In this document: positions 13,112 to 23,497 of the stretch, one piece after another
Numbering within the stretch: position 1 is the first letter of the stretch
Layout: each line of letters opens with the position of its first letter
Assembly: GCA_000328365.1 (NCBI GenBank)
Contig: KB296865.1
Location: 198,615-262,614 of the forward strand
Length of the DNA: 64,000 bases
Source of the DNA: Capitella teleta
Taxonomy: Eukaryota; Annelida; Polychaeta; Capitellidae
Reading direction: 5' to 3'
Made by a program: the position numbers and the translations under genes
The notes under the pieces: model-generated
What the model was told of the DNA's origin: nothing
Databases searched by the model: none
The model's input: only the letters and a program-made list of their open reading frames with translations

Positions 13112-15440
13112 ATGACCTTCCTCAGCCAATCATCTCTGCTCAGTTTTCTTCACAAGCGAAATTTCTCTTCCGATGAGAAGCTCAAACGCAGGTTCCTCCG
13201 GCAGAGAACTCATCAAGCAAAGAATCTCTTTCAAGTTGACTTAAAGGGACATTACGGATGCGTGAACGCTGTCGAGTTCTCCAATCTTGGAGGAGAGTGG
13301 ATTGCCTCCGGAGGGGATGACAGAAGGGTTCTGTTATGGCACACAGAGGGTGCCATCAGTCAGCATGGAACTGCGATTGAAATGGATCATGAACACAATA
13401 GCAACATCTTTGCTCTTGCCTTTAATGGAGATAACACACGAGTTATATCCGGAGGTACAGACTTCATATATCCAAGTAATGCCTGATATCTGATTTTGTT
13501 TTGTGTTTGCAGGGAATGACGAGATTGTTCTTGTGCATAACATTGAAAGGTAAAATTTACTTTGAACTCTAGTTTAAGCAATTGGCTTCGACCCAGGGTA
13601 GTAAATAAACATCCTATGATTTCCTCTCACAGACGAGAAGCAGAGGAGATCTACAACTTGGAAGACGCCGTTTACGGCCTCAGCACAGATCCAATCAACA
13701 GTAAGATATTTGCGACAGCGTGTGCTGATGGAAGAGTTTTGATCTACGACACAAGAGCTCCATCCACCGAAGGCATGAGTATACCCCCCCGCCCTTCTTC
13801 TTTTATCATATTTAATCTCGTTCACAGATCCGTTCTGTTTAGCAAACTATATGCACCCAATGCACTGCGTCATGTACAACCCCGTGGAACCGAGGATTCT
13901 GGTCACGGCCAACTGCAAGGAGGGTCTTGGCTTATGGGACATCCGCAAGCCCCGCAGTTGTGTGATGAGGTACTCTCTGGCGCAGTCCAGTGGGATGAGC
14001 GTGCGTTTTAACCACTCCGGAAGTCACCTCCTCGCCCTGCAGCGACGTCACTCTCCCGTTCTCTTTGCCACTCACTCCCCTCGTCCCCTCTGTTTCTTTG
14101 ATCACCCTGGTTATCTGAATTCGTGTACCATGAAGAGTTGCTCCTTCACGGGTGAAAGCGATGAAGTACGTGAATCATTCATGTGATGCCGTTATGAAGC
14201 TGTCTCTTTCAGTATGCACTCTCTGGGTCAGACGATTTCAATCTTTATATGTGGAAAATTCCTGAAGAACCCACCGATAAGCGTGAGTAATTCGACTGCG
14301 GGATTCAACGTTTGTATCAAGCTCTCCTCCAACAGCCATCTGGATTAAAGAAGCACACTTAGTACTTAAAGGTCATAGGTCGGTTGTGAATCAAGTGAGG
14401 TCAAACCCAAGCAACCAGCTTATCATCTCATCAGGAGTGGAAAAAATTATCAAGGTAATTAAAATTACTATTCAAGATAGATTATCATCTTTCCTCTCTA
14501 GATGTGGAGTCCGTTCCCGCTCCCTGGTGGTTCTGGAGGCATCACCTCCGACGTTGACAAAACCAACCGAGGAATTTACTCGCACGAGCAGTACATCAAT
14601 CTTGTCCGTCGAACTGGCGCAGTCATGAGTCACGACTATCGTCACCAGTCAACAGAAGAGGACCCCTGCATGATGGCTTTCTTTGACTCGTTGATTCAGA
14701 GGGAGTTAGAGGGATGGGGAATCAGTGATGCCTCTGCAGCCTCCGACCTGGATATTCAGCCAGGATCAAGTCCCGAGGAAGGAACACAGGAAGAGAATCC
14801 AATGACCGTGGCGTTTGCAAGCCTAATGGCGCGACAGCAGGCGGCTGATGGCTCTCTGATGCAGCTGAATGTGTCCCTGGATGACCTACTTAATGGGGAC
14901 GGCGCCAGACCAAGGAATCGCAGCATCTCGGAACTGATTGCCAGGAAGCGGAAAGAATTTCTGAAAGGGCGGAAAAAAGTTCTCAAAAGAAAACGCTCGA
15001 GTCTGGCTTCTGAAACAAAGAGACAAAAACAAGAACACTCCTCTTCATCGACCTCCACCTCCTCCTCATCAGCTTCCTCATCTTCTTCATCGTCATCGTC
15101 ACCATCTTCATCCTCGGATTCAGAAACTGTTATCAGCTCAGAGTCAAGAACTGAACTGATCCGCTTACAGAAATTACGCATCAAAGTCCTACAGAGTGAA
15201 AATAGTTCCACCGAAGATTCGGACTCTGCTCTTGTTAAAATCCGAGTTCCTGAAATTGGACCCCATTTAAATGAGGCGCATGTTGCGTCATCCAAATGTT
15301 CCAAAAATAACTCTCCCAATAACCCTCAGCCATCCACGAGTGGCGTTGGCGATGAACGGTTTAAAAAATGTAAGAAATTTACCAAAAAGAATTTCAGGAT
15401 TAGGCAGCCAAGTGATTCATCTTCATCCGACGATTGTTGA
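13112..15440 (+). CDS. DCAF5: DDB1- and CUL4-associated factor 5 (WD40 protein)
   Basis: Seven coding exons: 13112-13454, 13513-13549, 13633-13772 (or 13778), 13828-14165, 14213-14282, 14336-14454 and 14502-15440, giving about 661 residues. DCAF5 is a substrate receptor of the CUL4-DDB1 ubiquitin ligase. Residues 1 to about 370 form the WD40 propeller and follow human DCAF5 closely: GHYGCVNAVEFSN, SGGDDRRVLLWH, NPVEPRILVTAN, LSGSDDFNLYMW, VVNQVR and SSGVEKIIK. GLWDIRKP supplies a WDxR box of the kind that contacts DDB1. The tail is Ser/Glu/Lys-rich with a long Ser run and ends SSSSDDC; it is shorter than the human tail. The ATG at 13112 follows an acceptor (TTCTTGCAG), so an upstream non-coding exon is likely. 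AATAAA lies at 15511. Introns are only about 48-83 bases. Intron 3 can start with GC at 13773 or GT at 13779. Confidence 0.95.
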
Positions 15441-15519
15441 ATTTTGTTTCTTTTTCTTTTCGTCTCTATTTTTGGTGTGTGATAATTTATTGATGAAATT
15501 TTTGTTTTTGAATAAATGT

Positions 15520-18290
15520 TAATTTGACTAATGGTTGTGTTGAAACTACTTGAAAGTCAGAAACGATTTGTAACTAGGGAAAGGGGAACGAGGGAGTGAC
15601 TCCCAAGTGAGCGTGTTCCTCTGTGCTATCATGAGACCGAGGTAATGTGTAATGGTAATTATGTCAGCCTGCTGTATCGTAATTCTACTTGGTGGGTGAT
15701 TGAGCATGCAATTATATCTTGATCAGGGCTCTTAAAGTTCAAACAAGATCTTACTTGTGTTGGCACTCAACCAAATTTGATGCATTTTTCTTAATAGACA
15801 AATAACCATGACCCACTCACTACCTTAGGGGAAAAATCAGGCTTTACGTGATTCGGCATGGATAGGTAATAATTTGGTATAACTGTTTGTGGAATCAAGT
15901 TAACGCATTTAATTATTCCTCTCTGGATTAACATATATCGTACTTAATTTTCCGCTTCACTGGTCCCGGCGCTACTGAATAATACCCAGTATTCATCTGA
16001 CCAGGGAACCAGTGAAATAGCGGTGTGTCAGAGAAGCTATGAATCATAACGCACCTGTCATCTACACCACTTTCGGTTTCCATAATTGCTGTTTATCCAA
16101 GGAAATACAACTAAGGTAACTAGTATTGCTTATTTGTCATTTATTTTAGTCGTTAAATACTTTATTTTCACAAATTTATCAACATCCACATATGGTTTTG
16201 TGTCCGTAATCGCGAATTTTTCGGTTTGTGCCCTAATACACCGTATTATAAGATTCTCATTTCGGCTTCGGCGAGCGATAAAACAGTAATTCCGAATTTT
16301 GCGTTTTCACTTTTTATGATATGGGAGTTAAATCCACTGTTTTCTAATAATCATGGTGTTATTAGCTATCCCCGTGACATTAATATTCATGTATTTGTCC
16401 ACATGGATGAATACTGGAAAAAAATCTCATTACCCCTATTGAGAATTGAGAATTCAGCTCATGAAAATTCGTGACTTTCACTTTGGCATCTCAACATTGA
16501 ACATGATCTATTGATCTAATCATCATCATGATTCATGGTAGATGGTCTATGAAGACTATGATTTGGCCACCTATATTAATATTATTATCAGTGTTTTTTT
16601 GCTTCTTTTATTTTTCCGTATCCTTAAAATAATGTGTTGTATTTTTGTTAATATTTGTGATTTTTTTTTTCCATAATGAAAAAATGTCCTACTAGAACCT
16701 ATACACCGTACCTTAGGATACCTTAGGATGATCCTGCGAGCAAGCATTTCATGCTTCTATTCGCAGATCAACTTTTATTCGTCATTCCAGGTGTTGGTGA
16801 CGGACGGGTTGACTTCGAAATTATAGAGCGTTGGGTTGTTTCTAAGGTATAATATGTTAGTGTAATTTGAATTGATGATGACAGAGCTGTGCTTCAGTTG
16901 TACTGGCTTCACTTGGCCTATGCAGTCAGACCCCGTTAATCCGCCATTATGCAAATCATCCTTTTCGAAACCCACCCTTAATTTTCAGGTACGAAACATT
17001 TGTAATGTTAATTGGATCATGTAATCCGCCCTTTTCGTTAATCCGCCACCAACCACGATTCTCAATCTACACTGTACCATTGTGAATTACAGGTGTAATC
17101 TGCCCTTTGAAATATCGTAGTGTCAACAAGCATAAGACCTGACACATCAATTGTCAGCGATTTCTTTAAGTCGGGTCAATTAACAACAAATACTTACATT
17201 GCGCTCCGCCACTAATTCCACTTTTAAGAAGTAAATTAACCCAAAAAATATCTGAAAAGAATTGTCGCCCTATAGATTCTTTTATGGCTGGCATGTCTTC
17301 AATTTAATTGGTCGCTCAGTCAGGCGATGTTCGGGAGCGGAACGAACGACGGAAGTTGTGAGTGGAGAGCAGTTGAGAGAAAAGCGAGCGGAATTGATAC
17401 CCAGAGATTCGGAGCTGATTCGCGTACACATGCTTAAAATGAGAGCCCATAATGGATATCCCTCACTTATAGGTTGTCTCTACGTTGTCCACTTACTAAT
17501 TAGTAGTACTAGCAAAGTCTAGACCTTCTATACCAAGATGGCCAGCTAGCCTGTTCTGCCTGTTAATCATTTCTTCATTACTCTGTATTGCAGCTAACCA
17601 AGGTCGCCACAAGCATTGCTGTCCTCTGATTCATTTGCAATCACAAATAGCACAGACCAAATGCATCATTGTAAAATCTCGTATAACTGAACAGTAGTTC
17701 TGGAGTCTGGACTTCATCACTTGGATTAAGGTATCAAACGAGCCAAAGAGAAATAACCGTCTTGGTATATAAGGTCTTCTTTGGTACCACATGTAGTATT
17801 CATTTGTTTGTTCCTGGCTCTGATTTTACTTCCTCTTTTATTTCTAATGGTTCTAGTATTTGCCTGTGGCGTACTGCCGTAGTAAGTGTCACAATGAAGT
17901 TGGAGGCAATGAGTGATCGCATGTTTGAACTGATACTCTAGAGAAAAAATGACAAAGTGAGACATGCACAAATATAATAAATATGTTTACCAAGAATTGC
18001 CTCCTAGTGGCGCTGTTGACCGATTGAACGCGTTTATGTCAGTTCTTGTTATCGGCCTCCAAGACCGAGCTTAGGACCATGTGACTGGAGAAGGGTGCAA
18101 GGATTTTCCGCCTTCTTTAAATCTCTCCCAAAGTTAACGTGCCAACCCCAGTTTTGAAGGTGCAGCGCAAATCTGTGTCAAATATGCATGTCAAACGTTA
18201 CGTCATATAAATTACAAATGCCCAAAAGCACCTACAATGCCAGTAACACATTACACGGGTTATTGAATGGCATCTAATTTTCATCCATTT
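15520..18290. other. Intergenic stretch between DCAF5 and CCNK
   Basis: No gene seen. It contains an imperfect hairpin at 15956-16016, one reverse GTGCGTTATGA at 16044-16054, and a fragment near 16920-17060 with repeated TTAATCCGCC strings. That fragment resembles one end of a pogo/Tigger-type transposon; I could not find its other end. Confidence 0.5.
15956..16016. repeat. Imperfect inverted repeat
   Basis: TTCACTGGT at 15956-15964 pairs with ACCAGTGAA at 16008-16016. A second small stem (GAATA/TATTC) sits inside the loop. It could be a short MITE relic or a hairpin; nothing links it to a gene. Confidence 0.5.
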
Positions 18291-18490
18291 CTGGGACCGA
18301 TTCCCGAAAGAAACTTAAGTGGTAAAACTAAGTTTGGGAGGAGTTAAGTTGACTAAAACGATTCCAGAAACAAACTCAAGTCCTTTAGACCCTGCAAAAC
18401 TTAAGTGACCTCTCCACCTGACTTCACTTAGTGAATTCATTGACTCGATAGAACTTTCTTGAGTGATAATACTGAGTGATTTCTGTTCCA
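18291..18490. mobile_element. MITE-like fragment next to CCNK exon 1
   Basis: It begins CTGGGACCGATTCCCGAAAG, close to the terminal repeat of the MITE at 58010-58212 (CTGGAGCTGATTCCAGAAAG), and repeats GATTCCAGAAACAAACT inside. The right end is degraded (TTTCTGTTCCAG) and coincides with the splice acceptor of the first coding exon of cyclin K. Family membership is by eye from these short matches. Confidence 0.4.
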
Positions 18491-18497
18491 GAACAGA

Positions 18498-20461
18498 ATG
18501 CCTTGCTGGTATTATGACAAGAACGACCTGGTGAAGACGCCATCTGCACGTCACGGCATCCGTGATGAAGTGGAAGCGAGATATCGCAGGGAGGGGGCGA
18601 GGCTCATCATGGACACAGGCACCAAACTAGGACTGTATCCTTCAACTATTGCTTCCGTTTTGTTAATCATGGCTATTTCGAGAAAAAAATCGTTATTCCC
18701 TTAATTTTGTTTTCCGCAGTCGGTTTGATACATGTGCCACAGGGGTCGTTTATTTTCACCGGTTTTACATGTTTCACTCATTTCAAGATTTTCATCGTTA
18801 TGTGAGTAAACGACCTTTGACCTTGTGACCTTTTGTGACACTTTTTTTTTTTAGGTAACGGCTGCCTGCTGTTTATTCCTTGCCGGTAAAGTTGAAGAAA
18901 CTCCGAAGAAATGTAAAGATATAATCAAAATGGCGCGTTCTAAGTTGCCTGAGCCGCACTGTCAGATATTCTGTGACGAATCACGGGTAAAATTTTTTGC
19001 TCATCTCAAGCAAAACTTCTGATGTCCGTGATATTTCATTTTGTGTAGGAGGAAGTCATGACTTTGGAGCGTATTTTGCTGCAAACTATCAAGTTTGACC
19101 TTCAAGTAGAACATCCGTACGCCTACCTTCTCAAGTTCTCGAAACTCATCAAAGGTCAGAGTTCAAATTTGTCTTCTTTTTTTTTCCACCGGCTGACCTA
19201 TAATTGCTTGAATTGAGTTTTGAGTGCCTCGATACAGAATTACGATACCACGATTCATTATTTTGTTTATTTCACAGGAGACAAGAAGAAAATTGAGCAG
19301 ATGGTGCAAATGGCGTGGACGTTCATAAATGACAGGTGACATGGTGGCACACTTGCGAGAAGAAAATAAGTTGTTCTTTCTTCTTTAGTCTTTGCACAAC
19401 GCTCTCTCTGCAATGGGAACCAGACGTGATTGCTGTTGCGCTGATGTACCTTGCTTCACGTCTGACGAAATTTGACATTCAAGATTGGACAGGAAAAGTG
19501 TTTGGTTCAAAATCAAAATGGTGGGATCATCTAGTTGAAGACGTCAACATTGAATTTTTAGAAGGTTTGTCTGATCAGAATTGAGTCATTTCAGCTTTGA
19601 ACTCTTTGATTCTCTTCAGATATTTGTCACCAAGTCCTCGACCTTTACTCCTCCTCCTCACAGAGCAAAGAGGACTCCCCTCCTCCCCCTCCCCCACCCC
19701 CTCAGGGTCCCACTCCCTCCAAACGATCTCGACCGGTGAGTTAAAAAAAAAGCCAATGTAAAAATAATTGATAATCAATTTCTTATTTTTACTTCCAGAC
19801 CACTCCACAAGAGCTAGTAAAAGGTCCGCCCCCGAAATTGGCCAAACTGGAAGTGGACAAGAGTCACAAGGGAACGCCACACTCGGGAACCTCTCATCAC
19901 ACCCCCGCCGGCACCCCGGGACCCCCCGTGCCCCCCACCAGCACGGGAGCCTACCCGTACGTCTCAACGCAGATGTACTCATCATCGTTCATGTCGCAAG
20001 AGGGAGCCCAGTCGATTCAGAGCATGCTGGGTGGCGGCAGACAGGCCCCGCCCCCCTCACAGCAGCCCCCCTATGCCCCCCAGAAATCACCCTACCCCCC
20101 AAACGATCCCAATTACCGCCCCTCTTACACGCAGACTGCGTCGTCCACATACCCCTCCCAGCAGTACCCCCCAGGGAACTTCCCCCCTCCCCCTTCGCAA
20201 GGCACGCCTGGCAGCTACAGTGGCCAGCAGTACCCTTACCCTTCGACGGCCACTACGCAGTACCCAGCCACCTCCAGCGCTTACTCTCAGCAGAATTACG
20301 CCAACCAGCCACCCAACTCTCAGCAGTTTCAGCAACAACAGCAGCAGCAGTTCGCTGGATACTCCAATTCAAACTACCCGCCACAAAGGAATAACTCCTC
20401 CAACCCTCCCCCTGGAAACGGAGGAATGCCGGTTCAAAGGGTCACAAGCAGGAGGAGATGA
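18498..20461 (+). CDS. CCNK: Cyclin K
   Basis: Eight coding exons: 18498-18634, 18720-18801, 18855-18986, 19049-19154, 19278-19335, 19389-19564, 19620-19735 and 19799-20461, giving about 489 residues. Cyclin K binds CDK12 and CDK13 to phosphorylate the RNA polymerase II C-terminal domain during elongation in the nucleus. The cyclin boxes (about residues 1-230) match human cyclin K very closely: [65 protein letters not shown] and [12 protein letters not shown]. The second half is Pro/Gln/Ser-rich and disordered, and keeps a tail motif, [13 protein letters not shown], like the human SYMSGEGYQSLQSM. The start chosen is the first ATG after an acceptor at 18490-18491; the human protein has about 20 more N-terminal residues, so a missed upstream exon is possible. 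AATAAA lies at 20474. Confidence 0.97.
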
Positions 20462-20499
20462 AGCGATTATTTTAATAAATGTGTCGATCATGAATTTAT

Positions 20500-21850
20500 T
20501 TTTCTGTGTTTTGGTGGGTTTTTTTTTTTTTTTGTTTCCAATTTGTTTGTGTATGACTTTGAAGATGTTTTCTGTGTGTTTATAATGGTAGTATTTATTG
20601 CATTTATGTAAGTAAGAAGGTTGTAATTGAGTAATTTAACTTCATAAATGCCTCTTTGGGAATGCATGTACAGTGTAATGTATACATTACTCAACACCAG
20701 GGGGATAAAAAGGAATTTACAAATTGTCTCCTGAAAGATGACTGCAATCCTATGCCGACCGTAGGGGTCGAGGTCCCGGGTTTGAGACCCGATCAGGCCA
20801 CGGGCGTTATGATTGTGAATTCTTTTGCTGTATGTTCAGTTGAGCATCCCGAAGCAACACTCTTTGTGAAATTAATGCTTGTAGGCAATGCAGACATGGG
20901 CTTGTCCGTGCTTCAATAATCGTATACATGTATATAGAAGTGTTGGCATACTTTTGTTGTGCATTTCTTCAAGAGAAGAAACGGGATATAGAGTCATCTA
21001 ATACTGACCTCTTCTTTAACTCTGGTCGATGCGTAACAGTCAGTTAGCCAGTTAGCAGTGTTTGTGCCGTCGTATGTTGTTACACAATGCTTTCTGGTAT
21101 ATTACCTGATCATCCCTCTAATGCACTTCTCTGCACTCACACACGGCTTGTACTCTCGCTCCCGGGACAGGGTCCTTTGGTTGAAAGATCTGGATCTTCC
21201 TCTCTAGGGATCCTACAATAATTACTAAAGGATCTCTTGTCCTATCCGGCCTCTCGCAGACACAAAGCGTTATGAAAGTCCCAACTTGGATGGTGAAAAA
21301 GAAAGAGTAAGAAATAGAGAGAGAGAGAGAGCATTTGTACGTGTTTTTATCGAATAAATAAGAGTGAAATCGACACGTTGAAAAACTGACGCAATTTCCA
21401 CGTGACGCTCTTCTCTGTCACGTGCTTCATTCTCATCAGCTCCCAGGAAGAAAGAAAGAAAAAAGTCTTTGTCATATTTCTTCATGCAAATATCCAGTAG
21501 CAATATATCTGATGCAGCTCCATGCGGACATTTCATCGCATGATAATGGCTATTAGGCCCAATTATCTAAATCAAGTTAATGCAAGTCACAAGCGGAATT
21601 CAATTAGGCCCACTTTGAATCATTATTTAATAAGGGTGCGCTATCAAAAATAGCCTCGTTTAATTCCTTGATTGACGCGGCTCCTATGACGAGACCCTCT
21701 TCTAGTAAAGTTATTCTCATTGTGTACATTCTTTGTCAGCCCTGTTGACTGATGGCCCTTAAGAGATTTCTGTGAGAAACTAAATATAGCGTCGCGGCGA
21801 CAACAATAGGGTGCACCCATGCAGTGACTCAGTATACAGTCAATATAATT
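20500..21850. other. Intergenic stretch downstream of CCNK
   Basis: Contains a probable SINE piece (20700-20900) and a short GA run at about 21318-21331. No gene is recognisable. Confidence 0.5.
20700..20900 (+). mobile_element. Probable tRNA-derived SINE fragment
   Basis: The stretch GGTCCCGGGTTTGAGACCCG resembles a tRNA T-arm with a box B (GGTTTGANNCC), followed by CAGGCCACGGGCGTT, wording common in marine-invertebrate SINE heads. Box A is poor and no clean poly-A tail or target-site duplication was found, so the limits are approximate. Confidence 0.4.
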
Positions 21851-21925
21851 TATTAATAAATTGAACAGTAAACATCGGATACAATGATATACAACGGGAC
21901 CAGAAGAGTCTCTTTTTTTTCCAAC

Positions 21926-22336
21926 TCAGCGTTTTGTGCTCATCGCACGACGAGGAGGTCGACTTGGAGCGGAAGTCCGACGGGCATCGTCAGCAGAAGG
22001 ACTGCGTCCGCCGGTTTTGAGGGAAAATGATCGACCGGCTAAGGGACCTCGGTATTCTTTTTCGCGTGGGGAGGATGGCGGCGTCATGAATGAGCCCGGG
22101 GGTGGGGGGCAATCTGGGGAGCGCGCCCAACCGGCCCCTGGAGAGGGAGCGGCGCTGGTTCCGTACGAAGCGGCGTTCTTGGGTTCGTGTTGCGAGAGAA
22201 GACTGCTTCGACCTGATGACGATGAAACAGACGACCTCTGGCGACGCTGCTGCTGCTGCTGCTGTCTCTGTAGATGCAGCTGCGTCTGGCAGCTGGCGTC
22301 AGATCCCTTGAAGCAGATGCTTAAGAGCTCACCCAT
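21926..22336 (-). CDS. Predicted N-myristoylated disordered protein, 136 aa
   Basis: Single coding exon on the minus strand starting at 22336, directly after a splice acceptor (CATTTCAG ending at 22339), so a 5' untranslated exon is likely. The protein begins MGELLSICF. Gly2 and Ser6 fit the N-myristoyltransferase consensus, and Cys8 could be palmitoylated, which would place it on membranes. The rest is low complexity: a Gln run (residues about 24-30), Ser/Arg-rich patches and Pro-rich PPPPGSF and TPPSSPREKEY. AATAAA (reverse, at 21849-21854) follows the stop by about 70 bases. It is clearly GC-richer than its flanks, as exons here usually are. I did not recognise a family. The opposite strand is also open across this stretch, but only this strand has acceptor, start and poly(A) signal in order. 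Confidence 0.55.
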   Translation of the reverse strand: MGELLSICFKGSDASCQTQLHLQRQQQQQQRRQRSSVSSSSGRSSLLSQHEPKNAASYGTSAAPSPGAGWARSPDCPPPPGSFMTPPSSPREKEYRGPLAGRSFSLKTGGRSPSADDARRTSAPSRPPRRAMSTKR

Positions 22337-22339
22337 ATC

Positions 22340-22795
22340 TGAAATGTTTCAATCTCCAATCATAATCATATCAATCAACTCCAACCACGTGTATAATGTG
22401 AGATTAGGAAATTGCTATTAACTCCTTGTAAATCCCACGAGAACCTAATTTAAAAATTCTCAGACAAGTACTGGAGGATCCCCTTTCGACTGAGGATTGT
22501 AAAATCTGTCATTAATAATTCAAGTGCACAGTTATGAGGACGAAATTAATGCAGTCACCCAGAGCCCCATTCAATTGTATCATTCGTGAAATCCTCATGA
22601 ATCATTACGATGACTGCGTTGTGTGCTATATGAGAGACTGCTACACAAGATACACAAGATACACAAGACCTCATTGTTACCGACACAATCCAGACGACTG
22701 ATTCTGACGACATGCAAAACGTGTATGATGGGCTGTTACGCAATACCTCGCAATTTACAACGAAGGCCATTCCATATGATAAACGGGGCTCATCA
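22340..22795. other. Short intergenic stretch
   Basis: Holds a small triplicated ATACACAAG at about 22646-22672. Otherwise nothing is recognisable; upstream non-coding sequence of the 21926-22336 gene may lie here. Confidence 0.4.
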
Positions 22796-23497
22796 TTAAA
22801 GGGAGGGAGAACTGGTTAAAAATGGACTTTGAGTCGTTATTTGATGCACCAAAAATGATTCCTATGCCTGGCCCACACAAGGAATATCATCCCTAACGAT
22901 TTCGCGGGAGATATATTGCTAATTAGGCGTGACGTCAGGAGCTGTGATGAAACACCGAGTTCCCCATCTTTTACAATGGGCCTCGTCATAACAGCGTGTC
23001 CTGCGACTAAACCCCTGGATATTTTTTTATTTTCTTTTCGGAAATAGATAGAATAATCATTTTGCCACTACTCAGGCGCAAAAAAAATAATTATTTTTCG
23101 CTATTTTTCTTATTTTAACAAGCGATTTTCTAGGACACCTACCATGTTTCTCATCCTGAAACAGTAAAAAGGTCAGCCAGAGTGCACCACGCATGCGCTT
23201 TCGTTTCGTAAACAACAAAGATGTCCTTTTTTGGCGAGATGCTCTGCTCTGATTGGCTGAAATCGATAGCTTCACGAGGGGAACGGGACCAATCACGGCA
23301 AGCCTTCAGCTGACGTTTGCCTCCTATACTTCGTAATGGAAGCCATTCTCCCATAGGCCCAATGCTAACCCCGATATTCGAAATGCATTATTTCCTTACG
23401 CTTGCATCCAGGCATGGTGTTTTTGGTACGGAATGCTATCAATTGGTGCTATGAGTCAATAAAACATCACTTAAAATTCAGTTCCCCATCCCTTTAA
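22796..23497. mobile_element. TTAA-flanked DNA transposon, copy A (non-autonomous)
   Basis: Starts TTAA|AGGGAGGGAGAACTGG and ends AGTTCCCCATCCCT|TTAA. The outer 18 bases are inverted repeats with about two mismatches, and TTAA lies on both sides. The body is about 694 bases. TTAA target sites are used by piggyBac and Kolobok elements; the AGGG start fits Kolobok better than the CCY start of piggyBac. No transposase is encoded. Internal sites include TGACGTCA (22930-22937), GCATGCGC (23191-23198) and two CCAAT boxes (near 23252 and 23289). Copy C at 58506-59218 is nearly the same along its length; copy B at 40271 is cut by an assembly gap. Confidence 0.85.

Noticed and set aside
14756-15319. 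187-codon reverse frame rich in Asp/Glu opposite DCAF5
   Set aside because: It is the antisense shadow of the Ser-rich tail of DCAF5 (TCC/TCA/TCG repeats read as acidic codons).
16920-17060. Tigger-like end with TTAATCCGCC repeats
   Set aside because: Only one end is visible and no matching inverted partner was found, so it is not listed as an element.
19768-20585. Two more long forward frames over the cyclin K tail
   Set aside because: Proline-rich C-rich sequence stays open in several frames; only the frame continuing the cyclin boxes carries the conserved [13 protein letters not shown] motif.
21936-22421. 161-codon forward frame opposite the predicted myristoylated protein
   Set aside because: No acceptor, start context or poly(A) signal fits, whereas the reverse strand has all three; still, this locus is the least certain of the strand choices.
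23072-23354. Reverse frames in transposon copy A, with counterparts in copy C at 58547-59067
   Set aside because: The frames recur only because the element recurs; they differ in length between copies and match no transposase.
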